Shown piece after piece: positions 32,830 to 41,796 of a stretch of DNA of 64,000 bases (within the stretch, counting starts at the first letter, position 1; each line of letters starts with the position of its first letter). The translations under genes and the position numbers were made by a program. Origin of the DNA: JACPPO01 sp965262505. Its GTDB lineage: Bacteria > Acidobacteriota > Vicinamibacteria > Vicinamibacterales > UBA2999. The notes below the pieces were generated by a model. It did no database searches, was not told the DNA's origin, and worked only from the letters and a program-made list of their open reading frames with translations. Where the stretch lies: the NCBI GenBank assembly GCA_965262505.1, contig CBDHFM010000030.1, forward strand, positions 620,001 to 684,000. Direction: 5' to 3'.

Positions 32830-34344
32830 TCAAGTCAGGTACGTGTCCGTGATGTGGTCGGCGACGCGGAGCGCCTGGGCCGCGATCGTCAGGCCCGGAT
32901 TGACCGCCGCCGATGACGGGAAGAACGACGCATCGACGACAAACAGGTTGTCGACATCGTGCGAACGACAATAGCCGTCCAGCACCGATGACCGCGGATC
33001 GGTGCCGAAGCAGAGCGTGCCGCACTGATGCGTGGTGTTGCGGTCCCGGTGCGAGTGCGCCATCACGACCCAGAAACCGAGGACGCGAAGGATCCGTCTG
33101 GTTTCCTTGACGAGCCGGTCGTGCGAAGCAAGGTTGTTCGGCCGGTAGTGCACCCGGATGCGGCCGTCAGGCTCCACTGTGACGCGATTGTCCTCGCTGG
33201 GGAGATCCTCCGACATCACCAGCCAGTCGACGCCGCGCGCCACCCACGCGTCGTACGCCCAGCGCGGAATCCACGGGGCGACCGTCTGGGCCATCACGCC
33301 GTGGGTCCGTCCCTGCGACTGGATCTGTCCCAGCGGGGACCGGCCCTCCGGGCCGCGGAGGTAGAAGTCGTTCACGGCGACCGTCTTCTGAAACACCGTC
33401 TCATTCCGGCGGAACGGATGGAAGCCCTGCATCATCGTCGCCAGGTGCGCCATGTAACGCCGCCCGACGAGCCCCGACGAGTTGGCGAGACCATCGGGGT
33501 GTTGCTCGTTGGCCGACCGCAGCAGCAGCGCCGCTGAATTCACCGCGCCGCACGACACGATGACGAGCGGCGCCTCGATCCGACCGGTCTCACCGTTCCG
33601 CTCGATTTCGACCGCCTCGACCTTCCTGCCCGACGGATCGGTCAGCAGCCGTCGCGCGAAGGCGTTGGTCCAGAGACTGACGGTCGGCCGCTGCAATGCC
33701 TGGCGAATGCAGCAGACCTCGGCGTCGCTCTTCGCGTGGACCTTGCACGGAAACGAGTTGCACGTGTCGCACAGCACGCAGCCGCTCGGCTCGCCCGGCC
33801 GCAAGAGGCCGAGCGGCAGCGGCGACGGGTGCAGTCCCAGGCCACGGAGCTGCTCGACGATCGCTGCGATGGCGGGCGCGTGCGGCACCGGCTCGTACGG
33901 ATACGGCCCCCGTGGCGGCTCGGTCGGGTCCACGCCATGTTGCCCGCGCACGTGGTACAGCTCCTCCGCCCGCTCGTAATACGGCGCGAGGGTCTCGTAA
34001 TCGATCGGCCATGCCGGCGAGATCCCGTCGGCGTGCTCGACCGCCTGGAAGTCTTCGCGCCGCAGCCGATAGAGGACGCTGCCCCAGAACTTGGTATTGC
34101 CGCCGACGCAGTAGTGCGTGTAGGGCCGAAACACCCGGCCGCGTCGATCGAGCCAGTGTTCGGTGACGCGGTACCGCAGGTGCTTCCACACCGCCTCCGG
34201 ATCCCAGTTCTCCTTCTCCTGCGGAACGAAATCACCACGTTCGAGGACAAGGATGCGGGCCGACGAACCAGCCAGCGCGTGCGCAATCGTCCCGCCGCCA
34301 GCACCGCTGCCGATGATGATGACGTCGAAGCGTTCGTTTCGCAT
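32830..34344 (-). CDS. GMC family FAD-dependent oxidoreductase
   Basis: 504 residues from ATG 34344. FAD site DVIIIGSGAGGGTIAHAL; GMC signature HYCVGGNTKFWGSVLYRLR; substrate and active-site region near the end, THQCGTLCFGTDPRSSVLD and FVVDASFFPSSAAVNPGLTIAAQALRVADHI. CVLCDTCNSFPCKVHAKSDAE carries a Cys cluster. Members oxidise alcohol groups of sugars or glycosides; beside a Gfo/Idh/MocA protein and a ROK kinase, a sugar 3- or 6-oxidation role is plausible but unproven. No signal peptide is seen. Confidence 0.88.
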   Translation of the reverse strand: MRNERFDVIIIGSGAGGGTIAHALAGSSARILVLERGDFVPQEKENWDPEAVWKHLRYRVTEHWLDRRGRVFRPYTHYCVGGNTKFWGSVLYRLRREDFQAVEHADGISPAWPIDYETLAPYYERAEELYHVRGQHGVDPTEPPRGPYPYEPVPHAPAIAAIVEQLRGLGLHPSPLPLGLLRPGEPSGCVLCDTCNSFPCKVHAKSDAEVCCIRQALQRPTVSLWTNAFARRLLTDPSGRKVEAVEIERNGETGRIEAPLVIVSCGAVNSAALLLRSANEQHPDGLANSSGLVGRRYMAHLATMMQGFHPFRRNETVFQKTVAVNDFYLRGPEGRSPLGQIQSQGRTHGVMAQTVAPWIPRWAYDAWVARGVDWLVMSEDLPSEDNRVTVEPDGRIRVHYRPNNLASHDRLVKETRRILRVLGFWVVMAHSHRDRNTTHQCGTLCFGTDPRSSVLDGYCRSHDVDNLFVVDASFFPSSAAVNPGLTIAAQALRVADHITDTYLT

Positions 34345-34366
34345 CCAGGAGGAGACTCGGCGCCGG

Positions 34367-35395
34367 CTATTGGCCCACCGCCGGCGCGTCGATCGGCGCG
34401 GTGCTTGCCCCAACGCTGGCGTCAATCTGATCCATCAGCCGCTGATCGTCCATCGCCCGCTCGAGGCTCATCTGCGGAACGTGGCCGGTCCGGATCGCGC
34501 TCAGGAAATCACGGTACATGGCCTGGTAACCGCGCATGTCGCGGAAGCCCGGGAACAACACCTTCGGCACGCCCTGCCCCCGGACGAGGACGAACAGGCC
34601 ATTCGACTCAAAGGTAATGATGCCGTTGCGGCCGAACAGTTTCGAGAGCCGGAGTCCCCGCAGCAGCGACGGGATCTCGCGCGAGTAGTAGAGCGAACCA
34701 ACCGCCTGGTTGTCGTAGCGAAAGGCGATCATCATGCTCTTCACGCGGGTGTCCGGACCGTCCCGCGTCACGGACGGTCGATACCCGTGGACCATCGTGA
34801 TGGCAGGGCCCAGACTGCTCGCCAGGTGCAGCCAGTGAATCCCTTCCTCGAAGAACGCGTCGCCGCCGGCCATTGCCTCGTCGTGGCGCCAGTCGCCGGC
34901 GGCCTTGAGCTTCCGCACGATGCTCGAGAAATGCGCGAAGACCAACTCGCCGATGACACCCTCCGCGAGCAGGCGGCGAAGGCACACCGCCAACGGCTTG
35001 TAGTGATCGTTCTCGCCGACGAACACGACACGGCCGGCCCCGTGACAGGCCCTGTTCCGCGCCTCGAGAACCGTGCGGTAATCCGCCATCCGAAGGTACG
35101 CGGGCTTCTCGACCAGCACGTGCTTGCCGGCCTCCAGCGCCTGCAGGGTCAGCTCGAGATGAAAACGAGGCGGGACGGCAACGACCACCGCCTCCACGCG
35201 AGGATCCTCGATCGCCGCCGTGTAGTCCGCGTAGCTGGCCGCGCCGCCGTACTCCCGGCAGAACGCCTCCGCTCTGTCCTTGCTGCGGCTCGCATAGCTG
35301 CAGACGATGTCGCCCCGCAGGGACCGCAGCCGCCGGCTGTGTACGCGTGTGATGAATCCGCAGCCCAGGAAGGCGATGCGCAGGGGTTCGGCCAT
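34367..35395 (-). CDS. Gfo/Idh/MocA family oxidoreductase
   Basis: 342 residues from ATG 35395. NAD(P) Rossmann fold LRIAFLGCGFITRVHSRRLRSL; AVVVAVPPRFHLELTLQALEAGKHVLVEKPAYL holds the EKP catalytic Lys; GGDAFFEEGIHWLHLASSLGP gives the HxxD-equivalent helix. It interconverts hydroxyl and keto groups on sugars, inositols or related compounds. First gene of a four-gene minus-strand operon, 22 bp ahead of the GMC gene. Confidence 0.9.
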   Translation of the reverse strand: MAEPLRIAFLGCGFITRVHSRRLRSLRGDIVCSYASRSKDRAEAFCREYGGAASYADYTAAIEDPRVEAVVVAVPPRFHLELTLQALEAGKHVLVEKPAYLRMADYRTVLEARNRACHGAGRVVFVGENDHYKPLAVCLRRLLAEGVIGELVFAHFSSIVRKLKAAGDWRHDEAMAGGDAFFEEGIHWLHLASSLGPAITMVHGYRPSVTRDGPDTRVKSMMIAFRYDNQAVGSLYYSREIPSLLRGLRLSKLFGRNGIITFESNGLFVLVRGQGVPKVLFPGFRDMRGYQAMYRDFLSAIRTGHVPQMSLERAMDDQRLMDQIDASVGASTAPIDAPAVGQ

Positions 35396-35759
35396 CGAAG
35401 TTGAAACATGATACCGGGAACGAGAACGGGCGCATCGGACCGCGCGAAGCGGACCCCGCGCCTGTCGGGAATCCTTCCGACTCCACGTTCTCGGACCGGA
35501 TTCATCACCTCCAGCCGGGTCCTGACCGCGGACAGCCGTTCCGAAGTCCCCCAAGATTAGATGCGCATCGAGGCTCGACTGGTCAGGGCTACCCCGTTTC
35601 CGATAGACTCTGCGGCGAAGAACCGTAGCCTTGGCGCAGCCTGAACAGCACTACTGCGCCGATGCCGCCGACCACGCGAGCGATGCCGCTGCGCCACCGG
35701 ACGGGCCCCGTGGCCATCGTGCAGACCGACTCGCCAGATTCGAGGGGAAGGGGAACTCA
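35396..35759. other. Divergent intergenic region (364 bp)
   Basis: This lies between the Gfo/Idh/MocA operon and the dienelactone hydrolase gene. No convincing gene or RNA is seen; short open frames lack protein-like composition. It must hold both promoters, but I see no clear consensus pair. AAGGGGAA near 35747-35755 is the hydrolase ribosome-binding site. Confidence 0.5.
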
Positions 35760-36674
35760 ATGGAAGCAACGAAGACCAGGATTCCGGCGGAAGCGGTGGA
35801 CCTGTACACACGTTACATTCACGGTGAGGTCAGTCGTCGTGACTTCTTCGGCGGCGTGAGCCGTTACGCGGTCGGCGGCCTCACGGCCACCGCGCTTGTC
35901 GAAGCGTTGATGCCGAACTACGCGCTGGGGCAGCAGGTGGCCAAGGACGACGAGCGTATCACCGCCAGCTACGAAACCGTGCCCTCGCCGGACGGAAACG
36001 GGTTCATCCGGGGCTACCTCGTCCGGCCGTTCGGCGCCGATTCACGAAGCGAGACCCCAGACCGCCTGCCCGGCGTGCTCGTCATTCACGAGAATCGGGG
36101 GCTCAATCCGCATACCGAGGACGTGGCCCGGCGCTTCGCCTTGGCGAACTTCATGGCGTTTGCGCCGGACGCGCTGACCTCGGTCGGTGGGTATCCGAAC
36201 GACGACTACAGAGGCGGCCAGTTGTTCGGGGAGGTCGATCGCGGCCGGATGGCCCAGGATTTCGTCGCCGCCGCGCGATGGCTAAAAGCACGTCCGGACT
36301 GCAACGGCAGAATCGGCACAACCGGTTTCTGCTTTGGCGGCGGCATGTCCAACAACCTGGCTGTGCTGCTGGGGGCGGATCTGGCAGCGGCAGCCCCGTT
36401 TTATGGCGGCGCTCCCCCGGCGGAGAACGTGCCGCAGATCAGAGCGGCCATGCTCATCCATCACGGCGGCCTCGACACGCGACTCGTCGGGGCCTATCCC
36501 GAATACGAGGCAGCAATGCAGAGTGCCGGCGTCACGCATGAAGGCCACATTTACCCGGATTCGGTCCATGGGTTCTTCAACGACGCCACGCCGGCACGTT
36601 ACAACAAGGTCGCCGCGGAGGAGGCATGGACGCGCACCATCGAGTGGTTCGACCAGCACGTGCGCGAAGGCTAA
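35760..36674 (+). CDS. Exported dienelactone hydrolase family protein
   Basis: 304 residues from ATG 35760. A Tat-like region (HGEVSRRDFFGGVSRYAVGGLTATALVEALMP) precedes the alpha/beta hydrolase: PGVLVIHENRGLNPHTEDVARRFAL, the nucleophile elbow GTTGFCFGGGMSNN (Cys, as in dienelactone hydrolases), and the catalytic His in YPDSVHGFFNDATPARYN. These enzymes hydrolyse lactones or esters. The stop codon is TAA, made of the target TA plus the first A of IS630 copy 3; it would have been TAG before insertion. Protein sequence is unaffected. Confidence 0.9.
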   Translation: MEATKTRIPAEAVDLYTRYIHGEVSRRDFFGGVSRYAVGGLTATALVEALMPNYALGQQVAKDDERITASYETVPSPDGNGFIRGYLVRPFGADSRSETPDRLPGVLVIHENRGLNPHTEDVARRFALANFMAFAPDALTSVGGYPNDDYRGGQLFGEVDRGRMAQDFVAAARWLKARPDCNGRIGTTGFCFGGGMSNNLAVLLGADLAAAAPFYGGAPPAENVPQIRAAMLIHHGGLDTRLVGAYPEYEAAMQSAGVTHEGHIYPDSVHGFFNDATPARYNKVAAEEAWTRTIEWFDQHVREG

Positions 36675-36748
36675 AGCGCTTTTCAAATAGGCCTTGTACT
36701 ACCTGGGGCGGTCGTGGTACTTCTGCGCGCACCGATGCAGGAGGCCCG

Positions 36749-37111
36749 ATGCGTGCCTATTCGATGGATCTGCGAGAGCGGGCGCTCCTCGACAGCGATG
36801 CCGGGATGACGGCGGCCGAGGTGGCGGCGAAGTACCGCGTGAGCGGGTCGTGGGTGCGGCTACTGAAACAGCGGCGGCGCGACACGGGCGAGGTGGCGCC
36901 TCGCGTCCAGCGACATGGACGGCGCGGCATGCTTGAGCCGCACCTACACACCTTGGCCGCGCTGATTGCGGCGCACCCGGATCGCACGCTGGCTGAGCTG
37001 AAGGACGCCCTCGCCACGCCCGCGAGTGTGCCGACGGTCTGGCGCGCCGTGCGGGCCCTCGGCCTGACCGTTAAAAAAAACGGTCCGCCCGTCCGAACAC
37101 GATCGGCCTGA
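36749..37111 (+). CDS. IS630 copy 3 transposase, N-terminal frame
   Basis: 120 residues from ATG 36749, the HTH part, ending VKKNGPPVRTRSA after the A8 run. The Asn for His difference from the other copies comes from the C-to-A change that lengthens the run. Confidence 0.85.
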   Translation: MRAYSMDLRERALLDSDAGMTAAEVAAKYRVSGSWVRLLKQRRRDTGEVAPRVQRHGRRGMLEPHLHTLAALIAAHPDRTLAELKDALATPASVPTVWRAVRALGLTVKKNGPPVRTRSA

Positions 37112-37172
37112 CGTCGCGGCCGCGCGGGTCGCGTGGCACGCGGCGGCGCCGACCTGGGATGTCGCCCACCTC

Positions 37173-37688
37173 GTGTTTCTGGACGAAACCGGCAGCACCA
37201 CCAATCTGCTTCGGCGGTACGGCCGGGCACCGCGCGGCGCGCGCGTCCACGACCACGCCCCCTGCGGGCGCTGGCAGACCAGCACGTTTCTCGCCGCGTT
37301 GCGGGTCACGGGGCTGACCGCACCGGGGGTCTTCGACGGCGCGATCGATGGCGAGAGCTTCCGCGCCTACATCGAACAGATCCTGGTGCCGACCCTGCAG
37401 CCCGGCGACATCGTCATTGCCGACAATCTCGGGGCCCACAAGGTCGCCGGCATCCAACGCGCCATCCAGGCCGCCGGGGCCACCCTCTGGTACTTGCCAC
37501 CCTACAGCCCGGACCTCAATCCCATCGAGCTCTGCTTCGCGAAGCTCAAGGCCCTCGTTCGCACCGCTCGCTGTCGCAGCACCGAGACGCTCTGGCCGTT
37601 CCTCGGCGAGTGCTTGGCGCACTTCAGCCCTGACGAATGCCGCAACTATGTTCGGCACTGCGGGTACGCGGCCGCCACACGGTCATGA
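37173..37688 (+). CDS. IS630 copy 3 transposase, catalytic DDE frame
   Basis: 171 residues with the same DDE motifs as copies 1 and 2 (VFLDETGS, VIADNLGAHK, YSPDLNPIE). One substitution beside the first Asp (ETGS for ETGI) is unique to this copy. Confidence 0.85.
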   Translation: MFLDETGSTTNLLRRYGRAPRGARVHDHAPCGRWQTSTFLAALRVTGLTAPGVFDGAIDGESFRAYIEQILVPTLQPGDIVIADNLGAHKVAGIQRAIQAAGATLWYLPPYSPDLNPIELCFAKLKALVRTARCRSTETLWPFLGECLAHFSPDECRNYVRHCGYAAATRS

Positions 37689-37699
37689 AAAGCGCTTTA

Positions 37700-37859
37700 G
37701 CAGTCCGTGGTGAAAGTCCGGCGTCGCATCAAGACGAGGGAGGCGCCTCACGGACAAGGCACGACGACTGAGAATACCGGCTGTATTTGAAGGAGGAGCA
37801 ACGCAGGCCGTGAGGATGCATCGCTCGTCGAATGCAGGCGGCCTTTCACCACGGGCTGC
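37700..37859. repeat. 160-bp palindromic mobile element (MITE-like), copy 1
   Basis: Flanked by TA at 37698-37699 and 37860-37861. Terminal inverted repeats are GCAGTCCGTGGTGAAAG and its near-complement CTTTCACCACGGGCTGC. An inner stem CCTCACGG (37746-37753) pairs with CCGTGAGG (37808-37815), with a further GACGAG/CTCGTC pairing outside it and a small apical hairpin AATAC-CGGCT-GTATT. About 92 percent identical to the copy at 48236-48395 and the same length. It has no coding capacity. Confidence 0.85.
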
Positions 37860-37861
37860 TA

Positions 37862-37976
37862 GGCCTGAGCCGGAAGGGATCGCCAGGAGGGGGGCGGTGA
37901 TGCCGTCGCCGGTCGGGTCACCGACCCGCGCACGGTAAGCCCCCCCAGAGGGCGCCGTTTCGCACACGGCCACTGC
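37862..37976. other. Short non-coding gap
   Basis: About 115 bp between the 160-bp element and the small conserved-protein gene. I see no gene; GGTCGGGTCACCGACCCGCGC contains a short inverted repeat (GGTCGG/CCGACC) that could act as a terminator for the minus-strand gene. Confidence 0.35.
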
Positions 37977-38276
37977 CTAGAAGTTCTTTGACGCCTCGGC
38001 CAGTCCCTTCTGCAAGTCGTCCGGGTTCATCACCGGCGACATGGCAAGCGAAGCATTAAAGGCCATGAACAGCGGTTCGGCGATGGCCGGGATCTGCGAA
38101 ACGTCCTGCATGTTGAAAAAGAACAGCGCCGTTCGAGCGCCACTGTCCGCCAGGAAGTACGAGGCCTCAGGCTTCAGACGCTCCGCCGTGCTCTGGAAGG
38201 CGCGAGCCAGCGAGCCGTCCTTGACCCCCTTGTTGCCCGCTTCCACGGGAATCGTCACTTTCAGCATCATGCGCAT
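37977..38276 (-). CDS. Small conserved protein of unknown function
   Basis: 99 residues: LKVTIPVEAGNKGVKDGSLARAFQSTAERLKPEASYFLADSGARTALFFFNMQD followed by IPAIAEPLFMAFNASLAMSPVMNPDDLQKGLAEA. The alternation of a beta strand, helix, ERLKPEAxYF and a strand ending in F-N-M-x-D, then I-A-E-P-L-F, resembles a widely occurring family of single-domain dimeric alpha/beta-barrel-like proteins of unknown role. Start ATG 38276; ATG 38270 is also possible. It stands between the 160-bp element and the GntP gene. Confidence 0.75.
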   Translation of the reverse strand: MRMMLKVTIPVEAGNKGVKDGSLARAFQSTAERLKPEASYFLADSGARTALFFFNMQDVSQIPAIAEPLFMAFNASLAMSPVMNPDDLQKGLAEASKNF

Positions 38277-38362
38277 GGTGTGGTCTCCAATGAATCAGAT
38301 GAATGAATCGTTACGTCGCTAGGGTCCGAGCGGGCCTATCTTCAATCGGCGGCTTCTCGTTT

Positions 38363-39709
38363 TCAAATCAGGCCGAACAACCAGAGCGTGTACACGACCG
38401 CCATCGCCACCACGCCGTTGACGAACGTGACGCCGCCGTAGGAGACGAGTGCCGCCTGCAGCGACATCCGTGACAGCGACGTACACACCCAGAAGTAGCT
38501 CGAGTTCACATATTTCACGATGATCGATCCGGAAGCGCCGGCGAGCATCGTCGCCTCGGGGCTGAGCTGCAAGGTGGCCATCATCGGCGCCGCGACGGAG
38601 GCAGCCGTGATGACGCCGACCGTCGTCGAACCGGTGATCATGTTGCCGGCGATCCCGAGCACGAACGGCAGGAAGATCGGCGGCAGACCCGTGACCAGCA
38701 CGGCTCCCGCGATGGCGTCGACCGCCGGTGTCCCGCGGAGAATCTGGCTCAGGGCGCCGCCGAGACCGGTCACCATGACGATCATCGCCGAGGTGCGGAG
38801 CGCCGCTTCAATCCACTCGCCCGTCCGCGCCCCGGCCTGGGCGCGAGTCGTGTTGCGATAGGCCAGCAGGATGCCGACGCCGAGCGCCACCACCGGCCAG
38901 CCGAGATAGAGCATCACCGCGTTGACCAGGTGCTCGGGCGGCAGCGCGAACGCCGCCACGCTCTGCCCCGCGATCAGCGTGAGCGGCATGAGGATCGGCG
39001 CGTAGGCCCGCCATGTCGACGGGAGCTCGGACTCCCGCCCCTGCTCGACGAACGACTGGCCGACGAACTCGGCGGAAGGTGGCGACGGGATGCGTGGGCC
39101 GACCAGGAGCGCGAAGACCCATCCGGCAAGCGAGGCAATCAGCGTGATGAGGCTGCCCCAGAGAATGACGAGGCCCAGGTCCGCGCCGACGATCGCGACG
39201 GCGGCGAGTGGACCCGGTGTCGGCGGGACCAGCGCGTGCGTGAGCTGCATAGCGCCAACCAGGCCGGTCGCCATGACGGCCATGTTGACCCCGCTGCTCG
39301 TCGCCGCCGAGTGGACGAGCGGATTGAGGATCACGTACCCGACGTCGGAGAAAATCGCCAGGCCGATCACGAAGCCGCTCATGGTCAGCGCCAGCGGCAT
39401 GTGCTTCGTGCCCACCGCACGGATCATGGACAAGGTGATCCGCTCGATGCCTCCGGTGTGCTTGAGGGCTTCCGCCAGCACCGATCCGAGGACGATGACG
39501 ACGGCGATGCTCTGAATCGTGCGGCCGAATCCCTGCTCGAACGCGGCGATGAACGCCCGCCGATCGATACCCGGCACCAGCGCCAGCAGCAGAATCGGCA
39601 CGAGCAGTGCGATGAAGACGTGCCACTTGAAGCGGCTGATGGCGAGAAAGAGCAGCGCGATGACGGCCACCAGGCCGCCAACAGCCGCGAGCGTGCTATC
39701 GGTGATCAA
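38363..39709 (-). CDS. GntP family gluconate/organic acid permease
   Basis: About 448 residues with 12 or more membrane helices, the usual GntP size. Recognisable segments: FGRTIQSIAVVIVLGSVLAEAL, AIFSDVGYVILNPLV, THALVPPTPGPLAAVAIVGADLG and AGASGSIIVKYVNSSYFWVC. It probably imports gluconate or a related hydroxy acid with protons. I use TTG 39709 (GGAG upstream) because the frame further upstream lies inside the hydratase gene. It follows the enoyl-CoA hydratase gene by about 30 bp and may be co-transcribed. Confidence 0.85.
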   Translation of the reverse strand: MITDSTLAAVGGLVAVIALLFLAISRFKWHVFIALLVPILLLALVPGIDRRAFIAAFEQGFGRTIQSIAVVIVLGSVLAEALKHTGGIERITLSMIRAVGTKHMPLALTMSGFVIGLAIFSDVGYVILNPLVHSAATSSGVNMAVMATGLVGAMQLTHALVPPTPGPLAAVAIVGADLGLVILWGSLITLIASLAGWVFALLVGPRIPSPPSAEFVGQSFVEQGRESELPSTWRAYAPILMPLTLIAGQSVAAFALPPEHLVNAVMLYLGWPVVALGVGILLAYRNTTRAQAGARTGEWIEAALRTSAMIVMVTGLGGALSQILRGTPAVDAIAGAVLVTGLPPIFLPFVLGIAGNMITGSTTVGVITAASVAAPMMATLQLSPEATMLAGASGSIIVKYVNSSYFWVCTSLSRMSLQAALVSYGGVTFVNGVVAMAVVYTLWLFGLI

Positions 39710-39740
39710 CGTTATAGGCTCCGATTTCCTGCGTGTGGTT

Positions 39741-40526
39741 CTAACGCCCCGTCCATCGGGGCTGTCGCTTGGCGAGGAACGCCTCGACGCCTTCGCGAAA
39801 GTCAGCACTCGCGTAACACGTCTCCATCAGGTCTCGGGTGTCGGCCCTGGTGAGGCGCGGTCTCGCCCGCAGACGGCGCCCCATCTCCTTGACGCCGCGC
39901 ACGGTGAGCGGCGCGTTCGCCGCGATCTCGAGCGCGAGATCGCGCACCGTCTGGCCGATGACAGCGGCGGGGACCACCCGGTTCACCAGCCCAATCGACT
40001 GCGCCTCCGTGGCGTCGACCAGGCGGCCGGTGAAGAGAATATCCGCGGCGCGACCGGGGCCGACCAGATCGACCAGCCGGCTGTACGCCGCAGCCGGCAC
40101 GCAGTTGCCGAGTGTGCGGGCGACCGGAATCCCGAACCTCGATTCCGGCGTGGCCACGCGCAGGTCGCACGCGAGCGCAATGGCGCAGCCGGCGCCCGCC
40201 GCAACCCCTTCCACCTCGGCAATGGTCGGCTGCGCCACGCCCTCCAGCTTTTCGATCACCTCGCCGACCCGCTGCTCGTACCTTACGCCGTCCTCGGGCT
40301 CCCGAAACTCCTGGAACTGCGAAATGTCGGTACCCGCCGAAAAGGCCTGTCCTCCGGCACCGCGGAGCACGAACACGCGCACGGCGTCGTCGCGGCCGAC
40401 CGCATCGCAGGCGGACACGAGCGCCTGATACATCGCCCAGGTCATGGCGTTACGTGCGTCGGGGCGATTGAACGTCAGGACCGCGAGCGGCGGCTCGATC
40501 TGGAAGAGGGTCTCGGCAGCAGGCAC
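39741..40526 (-). CDS. Enoyl-CoA hydratase/isomerase family protein
   Basis: 261 residues from GTG 40526, with AAGGAG 8 nt upstream. Crotonase fold: PPLAVLTFNRPDARNAMTWAMYQAL, oxyanion-hole FVLRGAGGQAFSAGTDISQFQEF, and QPTIAEVEGVAAGAGCAIALACDLRVATPESRFGIPVAR; the usual first catalytic Glu position holds Ala in GVAAGAG. The D at FSAGTD is typical. Hydratase, isomerase or hydrolase activity cannot be told apart. It diverges from the CoA-transferase gene across 79 bp; the two may act on the same CoA ester. Confidence 0.88.
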   Translation of the reverse strand: MPAAETLFQIEPPLAVLTFNRPDARNAMTWAMYQALVSACDAVGRDDAVRVFVLRGAGGQAFSAGTDISQFQEFREPEDGVRYEQRVGEVIEKLEGVAQPTIAEVEGVAAGAGCAIALACDLRVATPESRFGIPVARTLGNCVPAAAYSRLVDLVGPGRAADILFTGRLVDATEAQSIGLVNRVVPAAVIGQTVRDLALEIAANAPLTVRGVKEMGRRLRARPRLTRADTRDLMETCYASADFREGVEAFLAKRQPRWTGR

Positions 40527-40605
40527 GCAACAGCTCCTTGAGAAACGCGCCTAAGTCTTATCACGGCTTTGGAATCCTGGTGAGCTTCGTGGTTGAATAC
40601 CCGGA

Positions 40606-41796
40606 ATGGATTCTCCTAACGGCGGGGCGCTCGGCGGCCTCCGCGTGCTCGACGTGACGCAGGTGATGGCGGGCCCGTATTGCACGATGCTCCTCGCCGA
40701 CCTGGGCGCCGATGTGGTCAAGATCGAGCCGCCCGGCGGCGACATGACGCGGCGCATGCCGGGCGCCGTCGGCGCCGACACGCCGGCCTTCAACGCCGTC
40801 AACCGGGGCAAGCGCAGCGTCGTCCTCGACCTCAAGACGACGGCCGGGCACGACGCCCTCGCGCGGCTCGTACCATCGGCAGACGTCTTCGTCGAGAACA
40901 GCCGCCCGGGCGTGATGACGGCGCTCGGCCTCGACTACCCGACGCTGGCAGCGTGGAACCCGCGGCTCATCTACGCGTCGATTTCCGCGTACGGGCAGAC
41001 CGGACCCGATCGCGCCAAGGGCGGGCTGGACCTCATCGCCCAGGCGGTGTCCGGCATCATGTCAGTCACCGGTCCGCCGGAGGGTCCACCCGTGAAGGCG
41101 GGCGTGCCGCTGACCGACCTGGGCGCCGCCCTCTTCGCGCTGACCGGCATCCTGGCGGCGCTCGAGTACCGGCGCCGAACGGGCGCCGGGCAGCAGGTGG
41201 ACACCTCGCTCGTCGACGCCGGTGTGGCGCTGTCGGTCTGGGAGGCGACCGAGTACTTCGCCGGGGCCAGCGTGCCGGCGCCGCTCGGGTCGGCGCACAG
41301 GATGGTGGCGCCGTATCAGGCCTTTCAGTGCGCCGACGGCGCCGTGACGATCGGCGCCTCGACCGATCTCCTGTTTCAGCGCCTCTGCGACGCGCTCGGC
41401 CATCCCGAGTGGCCGGGCCTCGCCGAGTTCGCCGACAACGCGAGCCGGGTGCGACACCGCGCCGCGCTGGCCGAGCGCATCGAATCGGTCACGCGGCAGC
41501 GCCCGCGAAGCCACTGGCTGGCGGCGTTCGAGGCCGGCGAGATACCGAGCGCGCCGATCAACAGCTACGCCGAAGCGTTCGCGGACCCGCAGATCGTGGC
41601 CCGAGACATGGTCATCACCGTGGATCATCCGACGCTGGGCACGATGCGGACGCTCGGCTCGCCGATCAAGCTGAGCGCCACCCCGCCGGACGTGCGGCGC
41701 CGCGCCCCGCACCTGGGCGAGCATACCGAGGCCGTGCTGCGGGAGGCCGGGTTCGACGACGCGCACATCTCGGCGCTGGCGCAGATCATCCCTTGA
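40606..41796 (+). CDS. CaiB/BaiF family (class III) CoA-transferase
   Basis: 396 residues, normal size. Opens LGGLRVLDVTQVMAGPYCTMLLADLGADVVKIEPPGGDMTR, with NRGKRSVVLDLKT and NSRPGVMTALGLDY; the catalytic Asp is expected in GQQVDTSLVDAGVAL. C-terminal domain IPSAPINSYAEAFADPQIVARDMV. It transfers CoA between carboxylic acids; likely substrates are small organic or branched acids. Its end overlaps the convergent SUI1 gene by 11 bp. Confidence 0.93.
   Translation: MDSPNGGALGGLRVLDVTQVMAGPYCTMLLADLGADVVKIEPPGGDMTRRMPGAVGADTPAFNAVNRGKRSVVLDLKTTAGHDALARLVPSADVFVENSRPGVMTALGLDYPTLAAWNPRLIYASISAYGQTGPDRAKGGLDLIAQAVSGIMSVTGPPEGPPVKAGVPLTDLGAALFALTGILAALEYRRRTGAGQQVDTSLVDAGVALSVWEATEYFAGASVPAPLGSAHRMVAPYQAFQCADGAVTIGASTDLLFQRLCDALGHPEWPGLAEFADNASRVRHRAALAERIESVTRQRPRSHWLAAFEAGEIPSAPINSYAEAFADPQIVARDMVITVDHPTLGTMRTLGSPIKLSATPPDVRRRAPHLGEHTEAVLREAGFDDAHISALAQIIP

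Larger units (their letters stand above)
36674..37697 (+). mobile_element. IS630-family insertion sequence, copy 3
   Basis: 1024 bp between TA at 36672-36673 and TA at 37698-37699, with intact tips AAGCGCTTTTCA and TGAAAAGCGCTT. It lies in the former TAG stop of the dienelactone hydrolase gene. Its right-hand TA is also the left TA of the 160-bp element at 37700, so both elements used one site. The A run before the frameshift is eight long here (a C-to-A change), against six in copies 1 and 2. Confidence 0.94.
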
